Notes: generated from the sequence alone by a model not told the origin. A stretch of 19,633 bases of DNA from Indioceanicola sp046045995 (GCA_046045995.1 JBJOKR010000078.1:1-19633); one strand, 5' to 3'. Shown: positions 1 to 7,909, numbered from the stretch's first letter. Numbers and translations are program-made.

Positions 1-2
1 TC

Positions 3-1091
3 GCGCCGGCGGAGACACTGAATGGGGTGACCGTCGGCGCTCTCAATCACGATTGGGTGCCCACCAGCGAACGTCGGGGATTGACCTCAACCTTCGAGGC
101 CTATCCGGACCTGCCGATGGCGATCCCATCCAGCCGCCTTGGCCCCGGCTTCGCCAACGCGGTAAAGCCGGACATCCTATTGCCGGGAGGTAGGGAGCAC
201 CTTACCCCTGCGACCCCGGGTGGGAGTATTGGCGTCTCTCTCGCGAAGATGAGCCGTTTCTTCGGCCTTAAAGTAGCCGCTCCGCCGAGGCCCGGCGGTG
301 ATCCGAATGCAACCGGCGCCTCCGGGAACACCAGCGGAGCCACCGCCCTCGCCTCCCGCACGGCCCACCGCATCCATGACGCCCTGGAGGATGCGTATGG
401 TGAACAGTTCCTGGCTCTTCCGCGCAGACATCGGGCCCTGATCCTGAAGGCGCTGCTGGTCCATCCCGCCCGCTGGGACCCGGCGGTGGAGGCGTTCATC
501 AAGAATGTGGTGGGTCCCGCGGAAGGCAGATACCACGAAGAGCAGAAGAACAACGTCCGTCGATATCTTGGCTACGGCGCCGTGGATGGCGACACGGCGG
601 TGGCCTGTGCCGCCGACAGGGCCACCTTCTGGGCCACGGGCACCATCGGTCGGGAGCAGTCGATGCGCGTGGACGTGCCCATTCCCGCCTGTATCGGCGG
701 CAAGGCACAGCCCCATTCGTTGGCGGCGACGCTGGCCTGGTTCAGCCCGGTCAAGCCCGGCCGTCAGATCTACCGGGCGGCACGGCTTAAGCTCCTTGAA
801 CCGGATGGGTTGGGGAAACTTGGCGTGACCTCCGCCAACACGCCGCAGCCCAATCAAAACCAGAACCGCCGCGGCACCACCATTTCCCGCTGGTGGGCCG
901 GTTCAAAGGCGCCCGTGGTCGGTGCGGACATGACCATACCCATCATCCTCCAACGGGAGCCCGATCAACCAGGGTTCGAGGATGAAGACATTTCCTTCGG
1001 ACTCGCCGTGACACTGGAGATGCCCGGCGTTATCGAGGTGTATGAGCAGGTACGTCAGCGCCTTGGCCTTCGCCTACCCATTCGATCGTGA
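3..1091 (+). CDS. S8 (subtilisin-like) serine peptidase, IetS-like, 5'-truncated by window edge
   Basis: The reading frame is open from the first bases, so the N-terminus lies outside the window. The visible part begins with a typical subtilase stretch (APAETLNGVTVGALNHDW). The catalytic serine sits in the motif GNTSGATALASR, with the codon at 333-335; the Asp and His of the triad must lie upstream. After the catalytic core there is a long C-terminal region of about 230 residues. Its landmarks (RTAHRIHDAL, LILKALLVHPARW, RRYLGYGAVD, TLAWFSPV, FGLAVTLEMPG) match my memory of the large S8 peptidases encoded next to an AAA ATPase, called IetS in the IetAS pair. That pair is known from plasmid incompatibility and as an anti-phage system. 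No ATPase is visible here; it would be expected upstream. The S8 family call is firm. The IetS subgroup is recognised from pattern only, and a stand-alone subtilase cannot be excluded. Confidence 0.8.
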   Translation, partial: APAETLNGVTVGALNHDWVPTSERRGLTSTFEAYPDLPMAIPSSRLGPGFANAVKPDILLPGGREHLTPATPGGSIGVSLAKMSRFFGLKVAAPPRPGGDPNATGASGNTSGATALASRTAHRIHDALEDAYGEQFLALPRRHRALILKALLVHPARWDPAVEAFIKNVVGPAEGRYHEEQKNNVRRYLGYGAVDGDTAVACAADRATFWATGTIGREQSMRVDVPIPACIGGKAQPHSLAATLAWFSPVKPGRQIYRAARLKLLEPDGLGKLGVTSANTPQPNQNQNRRGTTISRWWAGSKAPVVGADMTIPIILQREPDQPGFEDEDISFGLAVTLEMPGVIEVYEQVRQRLGLRLPIRS

Positions 1092-1189
1092 CCCGCGCTG
1101 CCATTTCCCCATGACGGCGCCATCATGCACCCAAGGGCAAGATGGTCTGGTACGATACAGTGCTTTCCCGCAATTCTGTGGAGCGCTCA

Positions 1190-2335
1190 ATGCCGTTCCC
1201 CGTGCCCCCCGCCAAACCCGTCCGCACCGTCACCCTGCACCTGTCGCACCATTCCACCCAGTCGGCCCTGGTGGATGAGGCGTTGCGGGAGAATCTGTCG
1301 GCGTTGGAGCTGACGGGGAACTGCCTGTGGACCGCGTCGGATGAGACGGCGCAGATCGAGCGGCTGGTGACGCGGGGGAACGCGGACCTGCCGGAGGGCC
1401 GGTACGGGGAGCATGCGGCCTTCGCCCTGGCCGACCTGTTCGACCTGCCCGAAGGGGCGGAGGGGGAGGTGGATCTGGAGGGGCTGGCGCTGGAGGGGCA
1501 TTACCTCTGGCTCACCGGCTCCATGGCCTATGCCCGCAAGAAGCCCAACCCGGGGGAGAACGATACGGCAAAGGCGCTGGAGCGGCTGTCCCAGGTGAAG
1601 CGGGACCCGAACCGCTGGCTACTGGGCCGGGTTCCCTGCACCAAGGGGGCGGACGGCACCTGGTCCCTGCACCGGGAGGTGCGGCTGGCAGACGGGACCC
1701 ATCTGACCGCCGGCTGTCTGAAATTCTCCGACAAGCACGGCAATGTCCTGACCAAGGCGCTGCGGACGGATGAGCATCTGGCCCGGTTCCTGGAGGTGCC
1801 GGCCAAGGAGAACGGGTTCGATGTGGAGGGGGTCTGCGCCTTCGGCGGGCGCCGCGGGGTGGACACCGTCTTCCTGGGCCTGCGCGGGCCGGTGCTGCGC
1901 GGCTGGGCCGTCCTGCTGGAACTGGAGCTGGAGGCGACGAAGCCCGGCCGCCTGACCCCGCGCCCCCTGGGCGCGGAGGAGGAGCCGTACCGCAAGCATT
2001 TCCTGGACCTGGACGGGCTGGGCATCCGCGACCTGAAGCGCAGCGGCGACGATCTGCTGATCCTGGCCGGGCCGACCATGGATTTGGACGGGCCGGTGCA
2101 GATCTGGCGCTGGAAAGATGCGGTCCATGCGGGCGCGGAGACGGTGATCCCCCGCACCCGGCTGGAAATGGTGCTGCAGGTGCCCCACGGCTACGGCTTC
2201 GACCATGCGGAGGGGTTCTGCCTGATGCCGGGCGGCCGGCAGGTCATGGTCACCTATGACAATCCCGGCCCGGGCCGCCTGCACCGGAACGAGGCGTCCG
2301 TGGACCTGGACGTGTTCGACCTGCCGCAGGGGTGA
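1190..2335 (+). CDS. DUF3616 domain-containing protein
   Basis: This 381-residue protein matches the DUF3616 family, which has no assigned biochemical function. Its hallmarks are spaced repeats of the type EGLALEGHYLWLTGS (about residues 102-116), FDVEGVCAFGGR, HFLDLDGLGIRDL with DLLILAGPTMDLDGP, and HAEGFCLMPGG near the end. Repeated 'EG(L/V/F)' blades of this kind suggest a beta-propeller-like fold, which is inference. I see no signal peptide or membrane segment, so it is probably cytoplasmic. The frame also opens at an ATG at 1142. I chose the ATG at 1190 because a GGAG at 1180-1183 lies six bases before it, and because the conserved part begins shortly after. It stands 98 bp behind the S8 peptidase gene on the same strand, so the two could be co-transcribed. 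It is convergent with the PhoH-like gene. Confidence 0.82.
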   Translation: MPFPVPPAKPVRTVTLHLSHHSTQSALVDEALRENLSALELTGNCLWTASDETAQIERLVTRGNADLPEGRYGEHAAFALADLFDLPEGAEGEVDLEGLALEGHYLWLTGSMAYARKKPNPGENDTAKALERLSQVKRDPNRWLLGRVPCTKGADGTWSLHREVRLADGTHLTAGCLKFSDKHGNVLTKALRTDEHLARFLEVPAKENGFDVEGVCAFGGRRGVDTVFLGLRGPVLRGWAVLLELELEATKPGRLTPRPLGAEEEPYRKHFLDLDGLGIRDLKRSGDDLLILAGPTMDLDGPVQIWRWKDAVHAGAETVIPRTRLEMVLQVPHGYGFDHAEGFCLMPGGRQVMVTYDNPGPGRLHRNEASVDLDVFDLPQG

Positions 2336-2368
2336 GCGGCGCGTTTCCGGGCGGGTCGATTCTTGCCA

Positions 2369-2555
2369 CCCCTCACCCTCCCATTGCTTGGGCAATGGGC
2401 CCCTCCTTCTCCCTCAAGGGGAAAGGGGGATGCTCCCCGGGCCTGACGCTGCATCATCGGGGATGGTACCGGTCGAACAGGAGAAAGCCCCTCTCCCCCG
2501 CGAGGGAGAGGGAGGGGCCAGCCCGGAGCGGAGCGTAGGGTGGGAGGGTGAGGGG
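2369..2555 (+). repeat. Long palindromic repeat, copy A (intergenic)
   Basis: The outer ends are perfect inverted repeats of 14 bp (CCCCTCACCCTCCC at 2369-2382 and its complement at 2542-2555). Inside them lie related imperfect arms rich in CCCCTCTCCC / GAGGGAGAGGG that can also fold as local hairpins. The middle (about 2437-2470) is not symmetric and so gives the element an orientation. The element fills most of the gap between two convergent genes and may act as a bidirectional terminator. A second copy in opposite orientation lies inside dnaE2 at 14433-14612. The two copies share a near-identical stretch (2476-2518 here), running from CAGGAGAAA to GAGGGAGAGGGAGGGGCC. Confidence 0.85.
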
Positions 2556-2574
2556 GTGCCCCCGGATCCCCCCG

Positions 2575-3312
2575 TCACAGCACCGTCAGCATGCTGGCCA
2601 CCAGCGGGTGGCGGACGATGTCCGTGTCGGACAGGCGGACCACGGCTATGCCGTCCACCACTTCCAGCCGGCGGGCGATGTCGGACAGGCCGGACAGGCC
2701 GTTCAGCAGGTCCGACTGGTCGGGGTCGCCGGTCAGCACCATAGTGGAATGCCAGCCCAGGCGGGTCAGCAGCATCTTGATCTGGGCATAGGTGCAGTTC
2801 TGCGCCTCATCGATCACGACGAAGGCGTTGTTCAGGGTGCGGCCCCGCATGAAGCCGACGGGGGCGATTTCGATCGTGCCCTCCTGCATCAGCTGGCGCA
2901 GGCGCTTGCCCCCCATCCGATCGGACAGGGCGTCATAGAGGGGGCGCAGGAACGGCGCCATCTTCTCATTCATGTCGCCGGGAAGATAGCCGATGCTCTC
3001 CCCCGCTTCGATCGCGGGTCGGGACAGGACGATGCGGTCCACCCGGCCCGATTCCAGCGCCTCCACCGCCGCACTGATCGCCAGGTAGGTCTTGCCGGTA
3101 CCGGCGGGGCCCAGGGCCAGGGTCAGGTTGTGGGCGGCGATCGCCTCCATCAGCACCTTCTGGCCCGCACTCTGCGGCTTCACGGTACGGACATAGCTCT
3201 GGTCCCGCCGATCATTGCCCAGCGGGTCCCACCCGCTGGCGGCACCGCGGGGGAACAGCGGCTGAACCTTGGAATCCTGGGTCGCGACGGTCTTGGTCTG
3301 GCGCTTGGCCAT
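2575..3312 (-). CDS. PhoH family protein (short form)
   Basis: PhoH proteins are P-loop ATPases of uncertain cellular role, linked to RNA metabolism and phosphate or stress responses. This 245-residue protein has a Walker A motif, GPAGTGKT (residues 68-75), and a Walker B motif, FVVIDEAQN (164-172). It also has the family signatures LSRPAIEAGESIGYLPGD (about 97-113) and MVLTGDPDQSDL (191-202). It lacks the N-terminal extension of the longer PhoH/YbeZ form and has only a basic, polar leader of about 40 residues. The frame runs open further upstream, but I chose the ATG at 3312 because AGGAGA lies eight bases before it and the sequence before it is unlike the family. It is not next to ybeY, unlike the usual ybeZ context. 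A strong intrinsic terminator sits only about 40 nt upstream of the start, which suggests either attenuation or an independent small RNA. Confidence 0.9.
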   Translation of the reverse strand: MAKRQTKTVATQDSKVQPLFPRGAASGWDPLGNDRRDQSYVRTVKPQSAGQKVLMEAIAAHNLTLALGPAGTGKTYLAISAAVEALESGRVDRIVLSRPAIEAGESIGYLPGDMNEKMAPFLRPLYDALSDRMGGKRLRQLMQEGTIEIAPVGFMRGRTLNNAFVVIDEAQNCTYAQIKMLLTRLGWHSTMVLTGDPDQSDLLNGLSGLSDIARRLEVVDGIAVVRLSDTDIVRHPLVASMLTVL

Positions 3313-3687
3313 GTCAGGTCTCCTGTGGACGGGCAGCAGGGACGGAACCGGCAACAAAAAACCGCACCCTCGGGCGAGGCGTGCGGTTCGGTCGGGCCGG
3401 ACGACGCAGCGGAACGGGCGGCGTCGGTGCGGGGTGGTCGGATCGCCGGATGGAGGCGACAAGGGGAAGCCCCGCCGGCGGCGGGTGCGGGATCGGGATG
3501 ATGGCAAGCCGGTGCGGCACTATCCCTGTCCATCCGGTCGTTGGACTACGAAACCAACGTACCGCACCATGCGGTGTCCGTCAGCATCTGTTGCGTCCTA
3601 CATGGAAAGTTCACACCAGATGTTGCGCCAGCATGACACCCGAAAGGGGTAGACCCTGAATTCAGGGCCCCCGCACGCCTGACGGGG
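3313..3687. other. Gene-poor intergenic region, 375 bp
   Basis: I see no convincing protein gene on either strand here. The region holds the phoH ribosome binding site, the minus-strand intrinsic terminator at 3354-3388 and a small hairpin at 3561-3575 (ACCGCA, three bases, TGCGGT). The minus-strand GTGCGGT of that hairpin is complementary to the first arm of the terminator, so the two could form alternative structures. The region may encode a small RNA of roughly 150-250 nt transcribed leftwards or a regulated phoH leader. Confidence 0.5.
3354..3388 (-). terminator. Intrinsic terminator upstream of phoH
   Basis: On the minus strand the stem is AACCGCAC (3388-3381) with GTGCGGTT (3367-3360), extended by a GCCTC/GAGG inner stem around a CGCCC-like loop, and followed directly by a run of Ts (complement of A3356-3361). 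This is the clearest Rho-independent terminator in the window. No protein gene ends upstream of it on the minus strand, so it must end either a small untranslated RNA or an attenuated phoH leader. Confidence 0.75.
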
Positions 3688-3753
3688 ATGCCGCATGCCG
3701 ACCCCTTTTGCCAGCATCCCCGGACGCGGTATCCTGGGAACAGGTCCTGGTCG

Positions 3754-4002
3754 ATGGAGCCGATGATGATGCGCCCCCTTCCCCCCCGTGGCGATGCCGC
3801 CGCCCTGTCCCCGCCCGACGCCGGCCGGTCCGGCCCCCGGCCCGGTGCTGCGGCGATGGCGACGGATTCGGAATCCGGCACGGAAAACCTGGACAGCAAC
3901 GAAGATCGCCGCCGCTCCCTCTTTGCCCTGAAGACAATGTTCGAGCGGGGCCTGATCCCGGCAGCGGAGTATGAGCGGCGCCGGGCCGAACTGGAGGGAT
4001 AA
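3754..4002 (+). CDS. Small protein with C-terminal SHOCT-like motif
   Basis: The last ~30 residues (RRSLFALKTMFERGLIPAAE and the following YERRRAELEG) have the spacing of leucines, glycine and EYExRR seen in SHOCT (short C-terminal) domains. Those are small helical modules often found at the ends of bacterial proteins. The remainder is a proline-, alanine- and serine-rich stretch with no recognised domain. The start is uncertain: the frame is open from an ATG at 3688, and ATGs at 3754 and 3856 are alternatives, none with a strong ribosome binding site. Starting at 3856 would leave a 48-residue protein made mostly of the conserved motif. It lies 133 bp upstream of minC on the same strand. I can assign no function. 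Confidence 0.5.
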   Translation: MEPMMMRPLPPRGDAAALSPPDAGRSGPRPGAAAMATDSESGTENLDSNEDRRRSLFALKTMFERGLIPAAEYERRRAELEG

Positions 4003-4135
4003 TCCATCGTTTTGGACGACCATAACGGATCGCTACCACAACAGATATTGTGCTGCCCCCCCACTTGTCGCAAAATATGGCGAAGCTTCCTCTTGACGTC
4101 CGGCTGCCATTGGGCTTGAACGGCGTCAATCGGGG

Positions 4136-5032
4136 ATGGCTCGCCGTATTCCGCCGGATGCGGGCGGCGGGCCGGTTCAGGCGGTGGGGATCAGCCCTTT
4201 GAAGACGAACACGCAAGCGGCCTTTCGCGATTCGCCGTTCCAGCTTCGTGGTGCGAACTTCACCATGATGATTCTGCGTGTGGGCGACCCGCGCAATCCG
4301 AACTTCTTCCCCGTCCTGGCGAACAAGATTTCCCAGGCGCCGAATTTCTTCCGCAATGCGCCGGTCGTGCTGGATCTGGAGGATCTGCCGGCGGGCGTGG
4401 TGTTCGATTTTCCCCAGTTCTGCGGTCTGCTGCGGAACATGAGCCTGTTCCCCGTGGGACTTCAGGGCGGGACGGCGGAACAGCAGACGGCAGCCCTGAA
4501 GGCGGGGCTGGCAGTCCTGCCGCCCCCGCGGGACGGGCAGCAGACCTTCAACCCGCTGGAGGGCACAGGGCGGAGTGCGGCCCAGGGCCTGGGCAATGTG
4601 ACATCCGCCCAGCCCCCGCAGCCTGCCGCGGCCCCGGCCCCGCGTGCCCCGGAACCCGCACCGGTGCAGCCGGCTGTGCAGACCGTGGTGCAGAAGACGA
4701 CCATGATCGTGACGGAGCCGATCCGGTCCGGCCGCCAAGTCTATGCCCAGGGCGGTGACCTGGTGGTGATCGGGCCGGTCAGCGCCGGGGCGGAGCTGGT
4801 CGCCGACGGGTCGATCCATGTCTATGGCCCCATGCGCGGCCGGGCGCTGGCGGGGATCGGCGGCGACCAGACGGCCCGCATCTTCTGCCAGAGCCTGGAG
4901 GCGGAGCTGGTGTCCGTCGCCGGCCTGTACCGGATCAGCGAGGACATGGACAAGACCATCACGCGGCGGCCGGTCCAGATCTACCTGGACAACGGCTACC
5001 TGCATATCGAACCGCTGCAGGCGGAGCGTTGA
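4136..5032 (+). CDS. minC: Septum site-determining protein MinC
   Basis: MinC inhibits FtsZ polymerisation and is carried to the poles by MinD, so that division occurs at mid-cell. The N-terminal FtsZ-inhibiting domain spans about residues 33-130 (FQLRGANFTMMILRV onwards). A proline/alanine-rich linker follows (about 158-182). The C-terminal beta-helix domain spans about 188-296 and carries the family signature AGAELVADGSIHVYGPMRGR (217-236), then AGIGGD and ELVSVAGLYRI. The length of 298 residues exceeds that of E. coli MinC (231), mainly because of the linker and an N-terminal leader. The start at 4136 has only a GGGG immediately before it, so the true start could be slightly downstream. 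It is first in a minC-minD-minE cluster, with 70 bp before minD. The 133 bp upstream of it hold no gene and presumably the promoter. Confidence 0.95.
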   Translation: MARRIPPDAGGGPVQAVGISPLKTNTQAAFRDSPFQLRGANFTMMILRVGDPRNPNFFPVLANKISQAPNFFRNAPVVLDLEDLPAGVVFDFPQFCGLLRNMSLFPVGLQGGTAEQQTAALKAGLAVLPPPRDGQQTFNPLEGTGRSAAQGLGNVTSAQPPQPAAAPAPRAPEPAPVQPAVQTVVQKTTMIVTEPIRSGRQVYAQGGDLVVIGPVSAGAELVADGSIHVYGPMRGRALAGIGGDQTARIFCQSLEAELVSVAGLYRISEDMDKTITRRPVQIYLDNGYLHIEPLQAER

Positions 5033-5102
5033 GCCATGCGCGCCGCCGCCCGCCCCGCCCGCTGCTTCCCCCACACCACCCCCTGATCTCGGGAGACGCC
5101 AC

Positions 5103-5918
5103 TTGGCCAAGATCATCACGATGACTTCCGGCAAGGGCGGCGTTGGCAAGACGACGTCCAGCGCCGCTTTCGGTACCGGCCTTGCCCTGCGGGGGTTCAA
5201 GACCTGCATCATCGATTTCGATGTGGGCCTGCGCAATCTCGACCTGATCATGGGCTGCGAGCGCCGGGTGGTCTTCGACTTCATCAACGTCATCAACGGG
5301 GAAGCCCGTCTGAACCAGGCGCTGATCAAGGACAAGCGGGTGGAGAACCTGTACATCCTCCCCACCTCCCAGACCCGGGACAAGGATGCGCTGACCCAGG
5401 AAGGTGTCGGCCGCATCCTGGACGAGCTGAAGGGGGAGTTCGACTATATCCTCTGCGATAGCCCGGCCGGGATCGAGAAGGGCGCCCTGATGGCGCTGTA
5501 CTGGGCGGATGAGGCGATCATCGTCACCAACCCGGAAGTCTCCTCCGTCCGTGACAGCGATCGCATCCTGGGCGTGATCCAGGCCAAATCCCGCCGGGCG
5601 GAGATGGGGCTGGAACCGGTGAAGGAGCATCTGCTGCTGACCCGCTACGATGTGGAGCGGGTGGAGCGGGGGGAGATGCTGAAGGTGGAGGATGTGCTGG
5701 AGATCCTGGCCATCCCGCTTTTGGGCGTGGTGCCGGAAAGCCCGGCGGTGTTGAAGGCGTCCAACGTGGGCATGCCGGTGGTGCTGGACGACAAGTCCAA
5801 TGCCGGCCAGGCCTATGCCGACGCGGTCGGCCGCTTCCTGGGTGAGAAGATCGAGCACCGCTTCCTGAAGGCCGAAAAGAAGGGCTTCCTCGACCGTCTG
5901 CTGCGGAGGAGCGCATGA
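5103..5918 (+). CDS. minD: Septum site-determining ATPase MinD (TTG start)
   Basis: MinD is the membrane-binding ATPase that recruits MinC and is released from the membrane by MinE. The protein (271 residues; E. coli 270) starts AKIITMTSGKGGVGKTTSS, with the deviant Walker A motif KGGVGKT at 11-17 (signature lysine 11, P-loop lysine 16). The switch region IIDFDVGLRNLDLIMG lies at 36-51 and ILCDSPAGIEKGA at 116-128. A C-terminal amphipathic membrane-targeting helix (EKKGFLDRLLRRS, 258-270) is present. The start is TTG at 5103: GGGAG at 5091-5095 lies seven bases upstream, and this position aligns with the universal MAKII start. The longer open frame reaching back into minC is not supported. 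The stop overlaps the minE start. Confidence 0.97.
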   Translation: MAKIITMTSGKGGVGKTTSSAAFGTGLALRGFKTCIIDFDVGLRNLDLIMGCERRVVFDFINVINGEARLNQALIKDKRVENLYILPTSQTRDKDALTQEGVGRILDELKGEFDYILCDSPAGIEKGALMALYWADEAIIVTNPEVSSVRDSDRILGVIQAKSRRAEMGLEPVKEHLLLTRYDVERVERGEMLKVEDVLEILAIPLLGVVPESPAVLKASNVGMPVVLDDKSNAGQAYADAVGRFLGEKIEHRFLKAEKKGFLDRLLRRSA

Positions 5919-6223
5919 GCCTGTTCGATTTCTTCAAGCGGTCCAAGGAGCCGAGCGCTGCCGCCACGGCGCGTGACCGCCTGCAGATCGTGCTCGCCCA
6001 TGAGCGGGCCGACCGCAACGCCCCCGACTTCCTGCCCCAACTCCAGAAAGAGCTGCTAGACGTCATCAAGAAGTATGTCTCCATCGATGACGACAAGGTC
6101 GCGGTGAAGCTGGAGCGGGAAAGCGGCTGCTCCATGCTGGAGGTGAATGTGGAACTGCCCGCCCCCCGCAAGGGCGCCTCGCGGGAAGAGGCCAAGGTGG
6201 CAAAGCCGGCCACGGCGGGCTGA
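5915..6223 (+). CDS. minE: Cell division topological specificity factor MinE
   Basis: MinE stimulates MinD ATP hydrolysis and creates the pole-to-pole oscillation. The N-terminus MSLFDFFKR is the membrane-targeting/anti-MinCD segment, followed by TARDRLQIVLAHERADR (about 18-34), the conserved MinD-contact helix. The topological-specificity domain runs through LLDVIKKYVSIDDDKV and LEVNVELP (about 47-81). The 102-residue length is slightly longer than the E. coli protein (88) because of a Lys/Ala-rich tail. It starts with an ATGA overlap with minD (4 bp) and has GGAGGA at 5905-5910, so it is translationally coupled. Confidence 0.97.
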   Translation: MSLFDFFKRSKEPSAAATARDRLQIVLAHERADRNAPDFLPQLQKELLDVIKKYVSIDDDKVAVKLERESGCSMLEVNVELPAPRKGASREEAKVAKPATAG

Positions 6224-6312
6224 TGGCGGTCCGATGACAGGTCCGGCTCAGGCCGGGCACGGCTGGCATCCCAAAAGGATGCTGTCCCCTGATGCTGGGG
6301 ACTAGCCAAGCC

Positions 6313-6326
6313 GGCGCAACTGCGCC
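6313..6326 (+). terminator. Weak hairpin after minE
   Basis: GGCGCA and TGCGCC (6313-6318/6321-6326) form a short, tight hairpin followed by a T-rich stretch (ATTATGTTTCT). Two other short stems precede it: GCATCC/GGATGC and GTCCCC/GGGGAC in 6267-6302. Together they could end the min transcript before the solute-binding protein gene. The stems are short, so this is tentative. Confidence 0.35.
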
Positions 6327-6362
6327 ATTATGTTTCTCCCTGGGCACACGGGGAGACATATT

Positions 6363-7907
6363 GTGTCACGTCTATCCATCCTTGGTGTCCTGCTCCTGCT
6401 ACTTCCCCTTCTTCCGGCTGTGGCAGGAGAGGCGCATCTGAAGGTGGCAACCTCCTCCTCCGTTGGAACGCTCGATCCCCATCGGGCGTTGCGGGGGTCC
6501 GATTTCCAACTGCATGGCCATGTGTATGAGGCGCTGACGGAGCGGCGGAACTTCCGGCCGGTACCCGCCCTGGCGGAACGCTGGTCCACAGCGGATGGGA
6601 GGGTCTGGGACATCGCCCTGGCCCCAGGGCGGCGGTTCAGCGACGGCTCCCCCGTGACTGCGGCCGATGCGGCATGGAGCCTGTGCCGGGTGAGGGCCCT
6701 GGGTATCTCCGGTGCCGCCCCGGGGCTGGATCGGGTGGACGTGGCGGCCGCTGACCGTCTGCGGATCGTGCTGGCGGCCCCCCAGATCGACCTGGACCTG
6801 GACCTTTCCCTGATCCTGATCGCCAAGGCCCCGGACCGGGTCCGGGCCGATGCGACATGGGCGGGATGCGGGCCGGGGGACATCCCCGCGGCGGAACAGG
6901 CGGAACTCACGGGCCTGATCGGCAGCGGCCCCTTCCGGCTGCTCAGCGCCCATCCCGGGGACGGGTACGAGTTGGAACGGGCCTGCATCACCGGCTGCCC
7001 CGCCTGGGAACGGGTCAGCCTGATCCCAACGCCCATGCCGGCCGAGCGCATGCGCCTCTTGGCAGAGGGGATGGTGCAGGTGATGGAGGATGTGTCAGCC
7101 ACCCACCTGCCCTATCTGGCGGGGCGGGGTGATCTGGTGCTGACGGAACTGCCCAGCGACCGGGTGATGTTCCTGGCCCTGAATGCGGGCCTGACCGGGC
7201 ACCCCCTGGCCGATGCCCGGGTCCGCCGGGCCATCGCCCTGGCCATCGACCGGAACACGCTGGTGGAGCGGGGATCGGTGGGGCTGGCGGCACCGGTCGG
7301 CCAATTGGCCCGTCCCGACATGACCGGCATCGCTCCCGACCGGCGGCACGCCACCGTCGACCCGGCCGCGGCCCGGTCACTTCTGGCGGCGGCGGGGGTG
7401 CCACCCGGCTCTCCGGTGGAGATCGTCGTCTCCCAGGCCCGGGGGGCCGATAGCGGCCGGATCGCCGGCGGGATTGCCGCGATGCTGCGGTCGGTCGGGC
7501 TGGAGGCGCGGGTGACCCCCATCGCCGGCGGGGAAATGACCCCCCGCCTTCAGGAAGGGCGGTATGAACTGGCGCTGGTCCTGTTCGGGCTGACCGGGAC
7601 AGATGCCGTCCAGGGGTTGGTCCAGATTCTGCGCCAAGACATGCTGATGCATGACCGCCTTCCCGACCCGGGTCGGGCGGAGTTGACACGCCTGATCAAG
7701 CAGGTGGATTCCGCCTCGGGCGAACCCTCATCCCCGGACCTGGCCACGCGCATGCTTGACCTGATGGAGCGGGAGGTGCCGCTGATCCCCCTGCTGCACA
7801 TCAAGGATCTGATCGCCCACCGCCAGGACCTGACCATCACGGCGGAGGACACGTCCCGCCTGTTCGGCCTGACCGCCACGGCCGCGGGCGGCGTCGCGAT
7901 CCGGTAG
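6363..7907 (+). CDS. ABC transporter substrate-binding protein, family 5 (peptide/nickel type), secreted
   Basis: This 514-residue protein belongs to the SBP_bac_5 family (DppA/OppA-like periplasmic proteins that deliver peptides, opines or nickel to an ABC importer). It begins with a signal peptide: SRL, a leucine-rich hydrophobic core, then LPAVA|GEA, with likely cleavage after Ala21. Family landmarks are VGTLDPHRA, HVYEALTER, PALAERWS, ALAPGRRFSDGSPVTAADA, IGSGPFRL and ALNAGLTGHPLADARVRRAIALAIDR. I chose the GTG at 6363 because GGGAG at 6351-6355 lies seven bases upstream and the signal peptide starts cleanly there; an ATG at 6330 would add an unlikely leader. No permease or ATPase gene is adjacent, so it is an orphan binding protein and its ligand cannot be told. 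There are two cysteines in the mature protein, within CITGC, which may form a small disulphide. It ends 2 bp from the end of convergent panB. Confidence 0.88.
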   Translation: MSRLSILGVLLLLLPLLPAVAGEAHLKVATSSSVGTLDPHRALRGSDFQLHGHVYEALTERRNFRPVPALAERWSTADGRVWDIALAPGRRFSDGSPVTAADAAWSLCRVRALGISGAAPGLDRVDVAAADRLRIVLAAPQIDLDLDLSLILIAKAPDRVRADATWAGCGPGDIPAAEQAELTGLIGSGPFRLLSAHPGDGYELERACITGCPAWERVSLIPTPMPAERMRLLAEGMVQVMEDVSATHLPYLAGRGDLVLTELPSDRVMFLALNAGLTGHPLADARVRRAIALAIDRNTLVERGSVGLAAPVGQLARPDMTGIAPDRRHATVDPAAARSLLAAAGVPPGSPVEIVVSQARGADSGRIAGGIAAMLRSVGLEARVTPIAGGEMTPRLQEGRYELALVLFGLTGTDAVQGLVQILRQDMLMHDRLPDPGRAELTRLIKQVDSASGEPSSPDLATRMLDLMEREVPLIPLLHIKDLIAHRQDLTITAEDTSRLFGLTATAAGGVAIR

Positions 7908-7909
7908 TG

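Noticed and set aside
2336..2575. CRISPR array or insertion sequence at the repetitive intergenic stretch
   Set aside because: There are no regularly spaced identical direct repeats with spacers and no transposase. The pattern is a single inverted-arm element.
3662..5416. Long open frame on the minus strand opposite minC and minD
   Set aside because: It is antisense to clearly recognised MinC and MinD, has an Arg/Pro/Gly-rich composition typical of GC-rich shadow frames, and resembles no family.
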